In this document: positions 51,721 through 61,615 of the stretch, piece after piece
Position numbering within the stretch: the stretch's first letter is position 1
Layout: each line of letters opens with the position of its first letter
Made by a program: the position numbers and the translations under genes
Source of the DNA: Nodularia sp. NIES-3585
Lineage (GTDB): Bacteria; Cyanobacteriota; Cyanobacteriia; Cyanobacteriales; Nostocaceae
Assembly: GCF_002218065.1 (NCBI RefSeq)
Contig: NZ_BDUB01000001.1
Coordinates: 321,567 to 385,566 of the forward strand
Direction: 5' to 3'
DNA length: 64,000 nucleotides
The notes under the pieces: model-generated
What the model was told of the DNA's origin: nothing
Seen by the model: the letters and a program-made list of their open reading frames with translations, nothing else
The model's database searches: none

Positions 51721-51946
51721 CTGCTAAGGAACTTCTGCTAATTAAAACTTCTGACTCTAATTGTGAGTATCGCTTTTCTAACACTATATTCTGGACTGAG
51801 TTTGACCATACTAACTTTGGATTAACGGATTTCTTTATTTTCAAGATAAGACACTTCCAAATCAAAGAATACTCAAACTCTCGTGACTACCTGTCTTCTG
51901 TGTCTGGTGTCGTGTGCGCTACAGGTTCGCGTAGCGTCTCGAAAGA

Positions 51947-51974
51947 GAGAGAAAGTTGATTGTGACCTTCTCTC
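51947..51974 (-). terminator. Weak terminator candidate for the wzc-like gene
   Basis: GAGAGAA and TTCTCTC pair around a 14-nt loop about 48 bp beyond the minus-strand stop, within a palindrome-rich stretch. Confidence 0.3.
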
Positions 51975-52021
51975 CCGCTAACCATGACTGAACAACATCA
52001 CTATTGCAAAATGGTTAATCG

Positions 52022-54214
52022 TCACACTACTGAATCATAATAACTGTTTAAATTATGCTTCTGCCCATTAGCAACTATACCTAAAAGATTAATAGGAGCT
52101 ATTTTCAAGTCAGCTACTACCCTGTCCAACACAGAACGATCAGTTTTATCTATCCTTGCTACCACCAAAAGACCGTCTGTTTCGGAAGCTACCAAAGTAG
52201 TATCAGCTAGTCCAACCAGAGGAGGAACATCATAAATAACCAAGTCAAAGCTGTTATAGAAATCTGCCATCAGTCGCTTCATTTTGTCAGATGAGAGCAA
52301 CTTTGCACAATCAGGTGGTACAGGACCAGAAGTAATTATAGATAATTCGTTCATAGAAGGTAGTCTTTTCATTACTTGCTCAACAGGCAAATTTGAACTA
52401 ATTAAATTACTCAATCCCCATAGATTATTTAAATTTGATAAGGTATGAATTCTGGGTCGGCGCATATCTGCATCTACAAGTAACACTCGTCGCCCCATAT
52501 CTGTAGCTATTTGAGCTAGATTAAAAGCAATTGTAGATTTTCCGTCACCTTGCATAGGTGAAGTAATAGTAATAGATTTTATTTGACTATCAGAATTTAA
52601 CAACTGAATATTTGTATAAAGCATTCGTACAGCTTCAACAAAGTTTGTGGAATACTTGTTATAGTACTGTTCTGTTACACTATTTACCTCGGTAATAGTT
52701 TCAGGAAGTGAATCTGACAACTGAAGGATCGCATTTTGTGATTTAATTATTCGGGGTTGATCACTTTGCAATTGCCTATTGAAGGGAATATCGCCTAATA
52801 AAGGAATTTTTACCCTTTCTTTGATACTCAAGGCATTATGATAGGTACGATCAAGTTTTTCCATTAGTAACGCTGCACCAATACCCAAGAAAATACTCGC
52901 AACTAGTCCTATAATTATATCACGTATGACACCTGAAGACACAACAGGATTTGTTGGCTGATTGGGTGCTTCAATTAATTGCCAACCTATTTCTGTCTGA
53001 GAATTTTGAATTTGCAAATTTTCGCGACTAGATAAAAAACGATTCAGACTTCCAGTAGCAATTTGTAATCTACGCTGAATTTCGGTATGTTGTCTAATTA
53101 ATTCCGGTAATTGTGTGCTTTGTTGTTGCAAGATTTGCTGGTTTCTTTCCAGTTCTTGTTTGTTAACCTCCAAAGACTTAAGTACAGAAGCTGCTTCTGC
53201 TCGCAGGGTTCGTATATATCGTTCCGATTCTTCCTGTATTATTGGTATCAGGTTATCCCGTTTTTCCTTTAATGTGATAATGTTAGGGTTTTCGTCCTGT
53301 AAAAGAGTTGATGTAGTGGCAAGTTGAAGAACTAATTGACGCAATTCAGTATTTAACTCTTGATATACAGGATACTTATCCAACATTGCTGTTTTACCTT
53401 CTTCACTTTGTAAGAAAGCATAATTGGCACGAGCTTTCGCTAGCTGGAGATCCAGTTCTTGCTGTTGTTGAGTGAAGTTAACAGTTTGTCCAGCAATTTG
53501 ACTAGCAAGGGATTCTGGGCTAATGAAATTATATCTTTGTTGAAAAATTTGCAATTCTCTCTGAACCTGATCTACTCGATTTTGGAGAGATGGCAATTCT
53601 CTATTAATGTATTGCAATCCTTGACCTAGCGCAGTTTGCCGTTTCTCCTTGCTGTATTCTAAATAGTCTTGAGAAATTTGCTCTAATACTTGTTTCGATT
53701 CCCGTGGGTCTTGACTACGATAACGCACTTCTAGAATTTTTGTTTGACCTAAACGAGCTATGTTCAAAGAATTGCTCAGATAGTTATAGTTAATGTATGG
53801 ATAAATAGGTTGTAACTGCTTAATACTATTATTAATCAGGTCAGGACTCTTGAGGACTAGAATTTGACTTTCATAATCTAAAGTAGATTGATTAGATGAC
53901 CTCAATGGGCTAATTTCATTGATCAGACCACTTACATTATTATTATAGTTTACAGGCTCAATCAGCATCTGAAACCTGCTTTCATATTCTAGTGGTTTGG
54001 GATTTAATAACAAGTTGACCACTACACCTGTCATCACAGTTGTTGCTACCCCTAGAATGATTACCATTCGGCGTTTCAACAAATCCATCAATTGTTTATA
54101 GTCCCATTCATCACCTGGCTCTTCACTGCCCATAATATTTTGATTTTGAAAAAATGGCGTTATGTAGTTGCTATTATGTCCCTGGTTTGAAGGCTTGTTA
54201 TCTTGGTTATTCAT
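52022..54214 (-). CDS. Wzc/GumC-type polysaccharide co-polymerase with tyrosine kinase domain
   Basis: The frame is open to 54283, but ATG 54214 (MNNQDNKPSNQG) also fits; I give the shorter form (730 aa). Plan (numbered from 54283): cytoplasmic start, membrane helix (about 70-92), Wzz domain with a long periplasmic coiled coil (about 200-430), second helix (about 453-475), then a BY-kinase domain with Walker A SPMQGDGKSTIAF, Walker A' LLVDADMRRPRIH and Walker B LVIYDVPPLVG. The C-terminal Tyr tail is short (NSYYDSVV). It controls chain length and export of exopolysaccharide and is regulated by autophosphorylation. An NtcA-type promoter stands upstream. Confidence 0.9.
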   Translation of the reverse strand: MNNQDNKPSNQGHNSNYITPFFQNQNIMGSEEPGDEWDYKQLMDLLKRRMVIILGVATTVMTGVVVNLLLNPKPLEYESRFQMLIEPVNYNNNVSGLINEISPLRSSNQSTLDYESQILVLKSPDLINNSIKQLQPIYPYINYNYLSNSLNIARLGQTKILEVRYRSQDPRESKQVLEQISQDYLEYSKEKRQTALGQGLQYINRELPSLQNRVDQVQRELQIFQQRYNFISPESLASQIAGQTVNFTQQQQELDLQLAKARANYAFLQSEEGKTAMLDKYPVYQELNTELRQLVLQLATTSTLLQDENPNIITLKEKRDNLIPIIQEESERYIRTLRAEAASVLKSLEVNKQELERNQQILQQQSTQLPELIRQHTEIQRRLQIATGSLNRFLSSRENLQIQNSQTEIGWQLIEAPNQPTNPVVSSGVIRDIIIGLVASIFLGIGAALLMEKLDRTYHNALSIKERVKIPLLGDIPFNRQLQSDQPRIIKSQNAILQLSDSLPETITEVNSVTEQYYNKYSTNFVEAVRMLYTNIQLLNSDSQIKSITITSPMQGDGKSTIAFNLAQIATDMGRRVLLVDADMRRPRIHTLSNLNNLWGLSNLISSNLPVEQVMKRLPSMNELSIITSGPVPPDCAKLLSSDKMKRLMADFYNSFDLVIYDVPPLVGLADTTLVASETDGLLVVARIDKTDRSVLDRVVADLKIAPINLLGIVANGQKHNLNSYYDSVV

Positions 54215-54283
54215 ATATTGATGTGATGTAATAATAAATTGTTGCCGTAGTCTATTGGTATTGATTGAGCGTGAATTACTCAA

Positions 54284-55145
54284 TGTTAGCTAGGAATACC
54301 AATCAAATATTTATTTGACACACTTGTTACGAACAAATTCTGAATCTATATTTTATATTTAATTCCAACTACCTAAGTAGGTGATCGCGAAAATTTATAA
54401 CCACTGTAAATACTGTATTTACTAGGATGGATCAATAGCATAGGCTATTTCATGATTGAATTTAAATTTATTATTTATACATTATGCATTACGTATATTA
54501 TGTTACGGACTTAGTATAACACTCTATCCTGGATAGTTATATGTGTGTTACGCCCTTTGCTCATGGCGTGAAAAATTATATCGAAAACGTCCGCTTAAAA
54601 AGTGATTAACAACTTGATTAAGTAAATCTTAAGAAAATTAACTACTAGTGTATGAATGTTACAATAAGTCTGTAACTTATGGCTACCCCTATATTTAGAA
54701 AAAGCCCCTAATTTTTGGCTATTTAACGATCCAATCGCAATATGCCAAGCGTAAAAATACTGAGCTTTTAAATAAACATGGAAATTTGGCTATAAAAACA
54801 ACCTGTAAAATATACTATTTTGTAAAGTTTTATGTAAAATTATTTTATTAAATAACATTCTCGATTATGAATACTGTGAAAGATATAAAACATAGTAGCT
54901 TTGGTAAGGATATATTTTTTCAAGCAAAATTACGTACTTTGATAGAAACTATTAATTACTGGGCATTATAGAAAATAACAGTTAAGTTTAGAGGGTGAAT
55001 TAAATGTGACACAAGACTCTAGTCAAGTTTGTCAAGATATCAGGGAACAAAAATGGAACTTCCTTTACCCATGCGATGTACTAATTACTGAAGTTTTTAG
55101 GTGGTATAGCCCAGAAAGTTTGTTAAATCTAGAAGACGATCATCA
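54284..55145. other. AT-rich divergent promoter region of the exopolysaccharide locus
   Basis: This contains the NtcA-type promoter match facing the wzc-like gene (54465-54506) and, at the right end, the coupled small ORF at 55006-55149. A 34-codon frame at 54867-54971 has no support. Confidence 0.5.
54465..54506 (-). promoter_or_regulatory. NtcA-activated-type promoter facing wzc
   Basis: On the minus strand the sequence reads GTA-N8-TAC (positions 54506 to 54493), then exactly 22 bp, then the -10 box TAAATT (54470 to 54465). This is the full canonical NtcA class II layout GTAN8TACN22TAN3T, with a start expected near 54458, about 175-245 bp upstream of the wzc-like start codons. Confidence 0.55.
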
Positions 55146-55149
55146 ATGA
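55006..55149 (+). CDS. Possible small ORF coupled to the glycosyltransferase, 47 aa
   Basis: A GTG start with a GAGGG ribosome site 10 bp upstream opens a 47-residue frame beginning VTQDSSQVCQDIREQKWNFL. Its TGA overlaps the ATG of the next gene (ATGA, 55146-55149), the usual sign of translational coupling. I recognise no family. Confidence 0.4.
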   Translation: MTQDSSQVCQDIREQKWNFLYPCDVLITEVFRWYSPESLLNLEDDHQ

Positions 55150-56471
55150 AACTCAACAAATGGATTAATCAAAAGGTAATATCGCCATCCATTGCTATTG
55201 AATCGGCATCTGAATATGAAGATTCTCTCGAAGTTCAGCAATCAATTAAGTTATCTGTTGTTACGCAGTATTTTCCTCCTGACTATGCGGCTACAGGACA
55301 ATTGATAGAGGAACTCGTAAAGCAGTTAGAGCAGCAAGGGGTAAATATTGAAGTTTTTACCAGTCAGCCTGGATATGCCTTTAGCTTAAGTAAGGCACCA
55401 TGTTTAGAAAGTGTGGATCGACTTAAGATCCAGCGATCGCGTAGCGCTCAACTATTTCCAGGAAGAATTCGTGGTAAACTTGCCAACGGTGTCTTATATA
55501 CCTTACGTACTTTAATATATTTGTTGCCCGCTTGTCGGCGTAATGATGTATTATTAGTAACCACAGCCCCACCATTTTTGCCAATTGTGGGTTACATAGC
55601 CAATTTGCTCTTCAAATTTCCCTATGTCTGCATAATATATGATCTCTATCCAGATATCGTAATCTCGTTGGGCGTAGTCTCTAAAAATCACTGGGTAGCA
55701 AAACTCTGGCTGGCGATTAATCAGCGAGTTTGGCTCAAGTCTAAAGGGATTGTAGTTCTTAGCCCTGAGATGAAACAACGGGTTTTAGAACATTGTCCAC
55801 AAGTGGCACATAAAATTTCTGTCATTCATAGCTGGGCTAACCATGAATTCATTATACCCATTGCCAAAGAAGAAAACTGGTTTGCTTGGAAGCACAACTT
55901 AGTGAATAAATTCACTGTGCTTTATTCTGGTAATATGGGTCGGTGTCATGATATAGATACCTTTTTAAAGGCTGCTATAGAATTGCAAAATGAGCCAGTG
56001 CAGTTTGTGTGTATTGGTGGGGGAGCCAAACGTGAGGAATTAATTGCACAAGTCAATGAATTAGGGCTAAATAATTTTACATTTTTGCCTTATCAAGATA
56101 AAAAAGATTTGCCCTATTCTCTCACCTCTGGCGATTTGTCTTTAGTGAGTATTAACCCATCCAGTGAAAGTTTAGTTTTACCTAGCAAACTTTACTCAGC
56201 ATTAGCAAGCGGAAGACCATTGGCAGTAGTTTGTTCGCCCAACTCCAGTTTAAGAGAACTAATTGAGGAAGCCAAGTGTGGCGCTGCATTTGACCATGGT
56301 GATGGTCATGGACTGGCTGAATTTATCCTTTTGCTTCAGCGTAACCAACAAATACGGAAGCAGATGGGTAAAGCAGCTCGTCAGTATCTACAATCAAACT
56401 TTACGCCTAAAATAATTGCTCAACAATATCTTGATGTTTTGCGTCAGGCGTTGACGATGAAAAAGATTTAA
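55146..56471 (+). CDS. GT4-family glycosyltransferase, WbuB-like
   Basis: After about 35 variable residues, the GT-B fold starts KLSVVTQYFPPDYAATGQLI, typical of WbuB/WcaI-type family 4 transferases. The donor half contains TVLYSGNMGRCHDI (nucleotide binding) and ESLVLPSKLYSALASGRPLA, which carries the characteristic Glu-x7-type donor site. It should add a sugar during exopolysaccharide repeat-unit assembly on the cytoplasmic membrane face. It is the first large gene of the rightward polysaccharide series. Confidence 0.88.
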   Translation: MKLNKWINQKVISPSIAIESASEYEDSLEVQQSIKLSVVTQYFPPDYAATGQLIEELVKQLEQQGVNIEVFTSQPGYAFSLSKAPCLESVDRLKIQRSRSAQLFPGRIRGKLANGVLYTLRTLIYLLPACRRNDVLLVTTAPPFLPIVGYIANLLFKFPYVCIIYDLYPDIVISLGVVSKNHWVAKLWLAINQRVWLKSKGIVVLSPEMKQRVLEHCPQVAHKISVIHSWANHEFIIPIAKEENWFAWKHNLVNKFTVLYSGNMGRCHDIDTFLKAAIELQNEPVQFVCIGGGAKREELIAQVNELGLNNFTFLPYQDKKDLPYSLTSGDLSLVSINPSSESLVLPSKLYSALASGRPLAVVCSPNSSLRELIEEAKCGAAFDHGDGHGLAEFILLLQRNQQIRKQMGKAARQYLQSNFTPKIIAQQYLDVLRQALTMKKI

Positions 56472-56784
56472 GCACATCTTGGTATAGCAGAGGAGTTAGG
56501 CAGGTTTACTCAATACTTAAAACAATTTAGTGTGTCGAATTCATCTATTTGTGGTATAACTTGTTCAGGAAAAACAAAAAATAAGAATACAAACGTAGAT
56601 TCGTGACTAATTTATTCTTAGGAGATTAGAAATCACATTTGAGTAAAAGAAGGATTGAAAAATATTCAATGCTTTCTCTAAATATACAATCCTCGTTTTT
56701 AGGAGTTGGGCTTCGATGGTCTAATTGATCTCAGTCCCTCCCAACGTAACCTTCCTATCTTATTTATATTATTAGGAGGTCGAA
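56472..56784. other. Intergenic gap within the polysaccharide locus
   Basis: AGGATTG (near 56652) and CAATCCT (near 56686), followed by CGTTTTT, may form a terminator after the glycosyltransferase. Otherwise no feature. Confidence 0.35.
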
Positions 56785-57210
56785 TTGCAGAAAAGGTGTG
56801 ACCGAAATCGAAAACGCTCAAAACGGAGAGCTATCTACTGTCCCATTCATAGCTGTTATCTGGATAGCGTGAGTAAAAAATATAAACTTTTCGCCGATCA
56901 AGCAGGTCAGTTAGAGCAACGGGGCTTAAGTCGGCGGGCTGCGTCCTTATTAATAGCCAATTACACAGCAGTTCCCATACAAGGAGAGTGGCTAGAGGCT
57001 TTTTGGTGTGAACAGTGTCAGGAAAAAAACTGGTATTATGTGCGTCAGTCTGATGATGGCATATATAAAATTTCCTTAGCACCCAGGGAATTATGGCAGC
57101 AGGTAACAGGGGTAATTGATCCTCATGGTAATCCTACAGTTGGTGAGTTTACGCGGATGAATGCCAAACAACTCAGTTGTCATACCCTCAATTCTTTTTA
57201 TTGCCTTTAA
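56785..57210 (+). CDS. Small Cys-rich, probably metal-binding protein, unknown
   Basis: The start is TTG with a strong Shine-Dalgarno (AGGAGG, 6 bp upstream). The 141-residue protein has a very basic N-terminus, a CPIHSC motif (about residues 19-24) and a CEQC pair (about 75-78), suggesting a zinc site. The segment QLEQRGLSRRAASLLI resembles a helical DNA- or protein-binding element. I do not recognise the family. It stands 52 bp before the APS kinase gene and is likely co-transcribed with it. Confidence 0.65.
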   Translation: MQKRCDRNRKRSKRRAIYCPIHSCYLDSVSKKYKLFADQAGQLEQRGLSRRAASLLIANYTAVPIQGEWLEAFWCEQCQEKNWYYVRQSDDGIYKISLAPRELWQQVTGVIDPHGNPTVGEFTRMNAKQLSCHTLNSFYCL

Positions 57211-57262
57211 GCGATAACAAGGACAAGGTTTTCTATCACTTGATGCAAGAAAGGAGTTCAAA

Positions 57263-57817
57263 ATGAAAGATATTGGAGCAACCATTTGGTTTACAGGACT
57301 GAGTGGTTCTGGTAAAAGCACTATCAGCGCTGAAGTCGCGAAAATCTTACGTAAGCGTGGACTCAAAGTTGAGGTTTTAGATGGAGATATAGTGCGCCAA
57401 AATCTCACCAAAGATTTAGGCTTTAGTAGGGCAGATAGAGATGAAAACATTCGCAGAATTGGTTTTGTTGCCCAGTTATTAACTCGAAATGGTGTGATAG
57501 TATTAGTTTCTGCTATTTCCCCCTATGGGGATGTGCGGCAAGAGGTACGCCAAAAAATTGGTAATAATTTTATTGAAGTATATGTGAATGCGCCCTTGGC
57601 TACTTGTGAAGAGCGTGATGTTAAAGGCTTGTATAAACGAGCGCGTCAAGGTGAAATTAAGTTTTTCACAGGTATTGATGATCCTTATGAACCTCCTTTA
57701 AAAGCAGAAGTTGAATGTTTAACTGGTCAAGAAGATATTGAACAAAGTGTGGCAAAAGTAATAGAGCAATTCGATGTTTTATGTAGCAATTTAGCTGTAT
57801 CTTCTGCTTGTTTATAA
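57263..57817 (+). CDS. cysC: Adenylylsulfate (APS) kinase
   Basis: The 184-residue CysC has the P-loop WFTGLSGSGKSTISAEVA, DGDIVRQNLTKDLGFSRADR, then DENIRRIGFVA, and VSAISPYGDVRQEVRQ, all diagnostic. It phosphorylates APS to PAPS, used for sulfate reduction or as donor for sulfotransferases. Its place inside an exopolysaccharide locus, a few genes before a damaged sulfotransferase, favours a role in sulfating the polymer, but a housekeeping role is not excluded. Confidence 0.93.
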   Translation: MKDIGATIWFTGLSGSGKSTISAEVAKILRKRGLKVEVLDGDIVRQNLTKDLGFSRADRDENIRRIGFVAQLLTRNGVIVLVSAISPYGDVRQEVRQKIGNNFIEVYVNAPLATCEERDVKGLYKRARQGEIKFFTGIDDPYEPPLKAEVECLTGQEDIEQSVAKVIEQFDVLCSNLAVSSACL

Positions 57818-58009
57818 TTAAGTTAGAGACAAAATTTATCAAGATTTAGTTTAGTTTGATGGGTCTGTCCTTGAATGAAATCTACTTGGTTTACTGGCTA
57901 TAAAAGCATGGCAAAACTACACTTTTGTAAGGATAAAAACCCTAAAAACTAATAACTGAAACAAGAAAAATTTCATAATTAAAGCTAAATAAAACAAGGT
58001 AATTTTAAT

Positions 58010-58873
58010 GTGAGGAAACCCAATACAATCTCTACTAGAGTTATTTATACATCAGAGAGCCGAATTCGCCACCCGTTGCAATTATTTAGAGAGATGGGGC
58101 GCGATTTGTTGGCATCAAGAGAACTAGCATGGCGATTATTGGTCAGAGATATTAGCGCTCAATATCGACAATCTCTGTTTGGGGTATTGTGGGCATTTTT
58201 ACCACCTATTATTACGGCGGGTGGGTTGCTTGTAGCTAGAAATGCTGGGGCTGTCAATATTGGAGATACAGATATTCCCTATCCGGCTTATGTGATGTTT
58301 AGCATGGCATTATGGCAGACTTTTGTAGAATCATTAAATTCTCCGATTGCAGCTGTGAATACAGCAAAACCAATGCTGGCAAAAATTAACTTCCCTAAAG
58401 AAGCGATTATATTAGCAAAGTTGGGGGAAGTATTTTTTAACTTTGGTATTAAATTAATTTTGATTTTGGGTTTGTTTATTTGGTTCCAGATTCCGGTGAC
58501 TTGGAATTTATTGCTTGCGCCAGTGGCTTTGATTCACTTGGTCATATTAGGTACTGGAATTGGTTTGTTGTTGGCTCCTATTGGGGCTTTATATGGAGAT
58601 ATCGCCAAAGCTATACCGTTAATTGTGTCTCCTTGGTTGTTGTTGACTCCTGTGATTTATCCGACTCCTAAAGAGGGATTGTTTGCTACTATTGTTAATT
58701 TAAATCCGGTGACACCTTTGTTGGTGACTACACGAGATTTAGCAACAAGTGGATTAGTGACTAACCCTGCTGGTTTTTGGGTTGTTAGTGGTTTGGCGTT
58801 TGGGTTGTTGTTAGTGGCTTGGGTATGGTATCGCTTGGCAATTCCGTTTGTTGTGGAGCGGATGAGTTCGTAA
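58010..58873 (+). CDS. wzm: ABC-2 type polysaccharide export permease (Wzm)
   Basis: The GTG start gives 287 residues. The family N-terminus RELAWRLLVRDISAQYRQS leads into six membrane helices, with LFGVLWAFLPPIITAGGLLV and the C-terminal LNPVTPLLVTTRDLATSG motif of O-antigen exporters. It forms the membrane channel that carries the finished, lipid-linked glycan across the plasma membrane. Wzt follows 58 bp later. Confidence 0.9.
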   Translation: MRKPNTISTRVIYTSESRIRHPLQLFREMGRDLLASRELAWRLLVRDISAQYRQSLFGVLWAFLPPIITAGGLLVARNAGAVNIGDTDIPYPAYVMFSMALWQTFVESLNSPIAAVNTAKPMLAKINFPKEAIILAKLGEVFFNFGIKLILILGLFIWFQIPVTWNLLLAPVALIHLVILGTGIGLLLAPIGALYGDIAKAIPLIVSPWLLLTPVIYPTPKEGLFATIVNLNPVTPLLVTTRDLATSGLVTNPAGFWVVSGLAFGLLLVAWVWYRLAIPFVVERMSS

Positions 58874-58931
58874 TTTATCCCCTGATTGTACCTGATTGTA
58901 TTTGTAGTTAATTTTATATTCATTACTAGCT

Positions 58932-60218
58932 ATGACTTTGCTGACATCTGATCAAGACACTTTTGAACAACCACAAAATGACGAAGTTGTTTTATCAGTG
59001 AAGAATGTATCTAAGCGGTTTTGTCGAGATTTGAAGCGATCGCTGTTTTATGGGATACAAGATATAGCGGGTGAAGTGTTGGGATCAAGTAGAAGTAGTG
59101 TCTCGCTGCGGAAGAGCGAGTTTTGGGCGCTGAAGGATGTCAGCCTAGAATTGCGCCGTGGGGAAGCTTTAGGATTAGTTGGGGCAAATGGGGCCGGGAA
59201 GACGACGCTGCTAAAGGTTATTAGTGGTTTGATTAAGCCGGATCATGGTTCGGTAGAGGTTAATGGACGAGTTGCGCCGTTGATTGCTTTGGGGGCTGGG
59301 TTTAATCCGATTTTGACGGGAAGGGAAAATATTTATGTCAATATGTCGATTTTGGGGCTTTCTAAAGAAGAGATTGATGAACGGTTTGATCAGGTTGTAG
59401 AGTTTGCCGAGATTGGGGAAGCAATTGATGCCCCAGTACAGAGTTATAGTTCTGGGATGGCGGCTAGGTTGGGGTTTGCAAGTGCAATTCATACAGAGCC
59501 AGATATTTTATTGATTGATGAAGTGCTAGCGGTTGGTGATGCCAAATTCAGAAGCAAGTGCACACGTAAACTGACTGAGCTTCGCCAGAAAGGGACAGCT
59601 TTTATCTTTGTGAGTCATAATTCTATGGCAATTATGGCAGTTGCCACTTCTGCTATTTATTTGTGTCGCGGTAACTTATTATTCTCTGGCAGTACAGAAA
59701 CAGTTATTAGAAAGTATGAGGAAGATTTATTTCTAGATGGTGTAGAAGTTACTCAAGGAGGAATGTATTTCAAACAAAGAACAGAATCTCAAAGTTCTGG
59801 CATAGATATCACTTCTCTTTGTTTCCAGGATTCACAAGGGAAAACACTAGATTTTATTACTAGCGGTGAACCTGCTAGTTTTTGTTCTAAGCTTAGGGTA
59901 CATCGGTACATCGAAGATATCAGCTTACGGATAGAAGTTCGTGAAGTAGGTGGAGACAATGACACGGTTTTATTTCTAAGTGGGCTAATGGATGGAAAAA
60001 GTTTTGATGCTCACCCAGGAAAATGTGAGATATTAATTGATATGCCATATGTGGGTTTTAAACCAGGAATTTATACAGCAAATATTAATGTCAGACAAGG
60101 TAAGCATTTTATGTTTGACACCATTGAATCCTATAAATTTATAGTCAAAGGAGATGCAAATATGAGTAAATGCAACTTTTATCAACCTCGCTCATGGCAT
60201 TTTAAAGCCTTATATTAA
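58932..60218 (+). CDS. wzt: Polysaccharide ABC exporter ATPase with C-terminal carbohydrate-binding domain (Wzt)
   Basis: Residues about 20-250 form the ATPase: Walker A LVGANGAGKTTLLKVISG, signature YSSGMAARLGFAS, Walker B ILLIDEVLAVGDAKF. Residues about 290-428 form a beta-sandwich Wzt_C domain, which in other bacteria reads the end-modification of the glycan and gates export. Hence the exporter probably recognises a particular terminal group here. It pairs with the Wzm gene just upstream. Confidence 0.92.
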   Translation: MTLLTSDQDTFEQPQNDEVVLSVKNVSKRFCRDLKRSLFYGIQDIAGEVLGSSRSSVSLRKSEFWALKDVSLELRRGEALGLVGANGAGKTTLLKVISGLIKPDHGSVEVNGRVAPLIALGAGFNPILTGRENIYVNMSILGLSKEEIDERFDQVVEFAEIGEAIDAPVQSYSSGMAARLGFASAIHTEPDILLIDEVLAVGDAKFRSKCTRKLTELRQKGTAFIFVSHNSMAIMAVATSAIYLCRGNLLFSGSTETVIRKYEEDLFLDGVEVTQGGMYFKQRTESQSSGIDITSLCFQDSQGKTLDFITSGEPASFCSKLRVHRYIEDISLRIEVREVGGDNDTVLFLSGLMDGKSFDAHPGKCEILIDMPYVGFKPGIYTANINVRQGKHFMFDTIESYKFIVKGDANMSKCNFYQPRSWHFKALY

Positions 60219-60279
60219 ATGAATAAATAACGTCGGTTTTATATTGATACTGTTTTAAACATTACCAAAGGAATATCCA

Positions 60280-61587
60280 TTGATTATGAATTTACTTTAT
60301 GTTGGAGATAATAGAAATAGATCAAATTGGGGTTGTAGAGCTACCTCTATTGCCTTAAGACAATTATTAGATAATGAGTTTAATGTTAGTCAAGTTATCT
60401 ATGGTAACTATATAGCTTTTGATATTAAAGCTGGACTAGGAGAAAATATAACTTATAATCATAACAGGTTTTATAAAAGATACTATCGTAGAATAACTAA
60501 TTTGTTGTTTAAAAAACAAACATTTTTTCAAACAAGAGTTAATTTTAGTGAGAACAGCAATGATTACTTAACGCTTGATTTTAACAAGAATTTACATGAA
60601 TTTCTTAAATATCAAGGAAAAAATGAAAATGTTGATTTCATACATAATGCAGTTTTAGGCTGTGATGCTATTGTTGTTAATGGAGAAGGTTCATTCATAT
60701 TTTCAAATCCGCCAAGAAGAGATACACTATTTTTTCTATTATTAGCTGATTTGGCTAAACATTTTGGAAAAAAAATATATTTCGTCAACGGAATGATTTC
60801 TGACTGCCCTAGAACTGGGAAAAATGAAATAATTTTTGAATATACAACTCAAAAATTTATTGAGTCTAGTTTTGTATCAGTGAGAGATAAAGAATCTTTT
60901 AATTATTTAAAATCAGCTAATTTAGACCTTAACTGCAAGTATATTCCTGATGCTTTATTCAGTTGGTTTCGATATTTTCGTGATAATCAATATCCTAAAA
61001 TTATTAACGGCGATTTCCTAATACCTTTTCCTGAGCAAGAGTCATACTTTGGTAAATTAGATTTATCCAAACCTTATATTTGCGTTGGAGGAAGTTCTTT
61101 AGCTGCTTGGGATAAAGAAAAAGCTATTCCAAGATATATAGAATTGGTCAATACTCTAAAAAATATTGGAATTAATATTGTTTTAGTCCAAAGTTGTGGC
61201 GGTGATGGATTCTTACGACAAGTTGGATTGAGTACAAATATTCCCATAGTACCTGTAGAAACTCCTATTTTACTGGCGGCAACAGTTTTGGCTAATGCCC
61301 AACTATTTATATCTGGGCGCTATCATCCATCTATTATGGCTTCTTTGGGAGGAACTCCTTGTATATTTCTAGGTTCTAATTCACATAAGACTAGAAGCTT
61401 ACAAGACGTTCTTGAATATCAGAATGTAGTAGAGTTCTCTGCTTATCCACCTTTACAAGAGTGTCAAGAGATTCTTAAAATGGCTCAAGAAATTCTGGAA
61501 GAAGGTGAAGAAAGAAGAAATAAAATTACAACAGTAGTTAAGAAACTTGCACTAGAGGCTGAAATTTTAACTAATTTTATTAAGTGA
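60280..61587 (+). CDS. Polysaccharide pyruvyl transferase-family protein
   Basis: The 435-residue protein starts MNLLYVGDNRNRSNWGCRAT and contains VVNGEGSFIFSNPP and the C-terminal SGRYHPSIMASLGGTPCIF, then LGSNSHKT, all signs of the PS_pyruv_trans family. These enzymes add ketal-linked pyruvate from PEP to sugars, giving a negative charge. The gene is very AT-rich compared with its neighbours, which hints at horizontal transfer. ATG 60280 and ATG 60286 are both possible. Confidence 0.85.
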   Translation: MIMNLLYVGDNRNRSNWGCRATSIALRQLLDNEFNVSQVIYGNYIAFDIKAGLGENITYNHNRFYKRYYRRITNLLFKKQTFFQTRVNFSENSNDYLTLDFNKNLHEFLKYQGKNENVDFIHNAVLGCDAIVVNGEGSFIFSNPPRRDTLFFLLLADLAKHFGKKIYFVNGMISDCPRTGKNEIIFEYTTQKFIESSFVSVRDKESFNYLKSANLDLNCKYIPDALFSWFRYFRDNQYPKIINGDFLIPFPEQESYFGKLDLSKPYICVGGSSLAAWDKEKAIPRYIELVNTLKNIGINIVLVQSCGGDGFLRQVGLSTNIPIVPVETPILLAATVLANAQLFISGRYHPSIMASLGGTPCIFLGSNSHKTRSLQDVLEYQNVVEFSAYPPLQECQEILKMAQEILEEGEERRNKITTVVKKLALEAEILTNFIK

Positions 61588-61615
61588 GTAAAAAAATATA
61601 TACATTTTATAACTC

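Noticed and set aside
54867-54971. 34-codon frame starting MNTVKDIKHSSFGKDIFFQA
   Set aside because: No ribosome site, very AT-rich and no relation to neighbours; probably chance.
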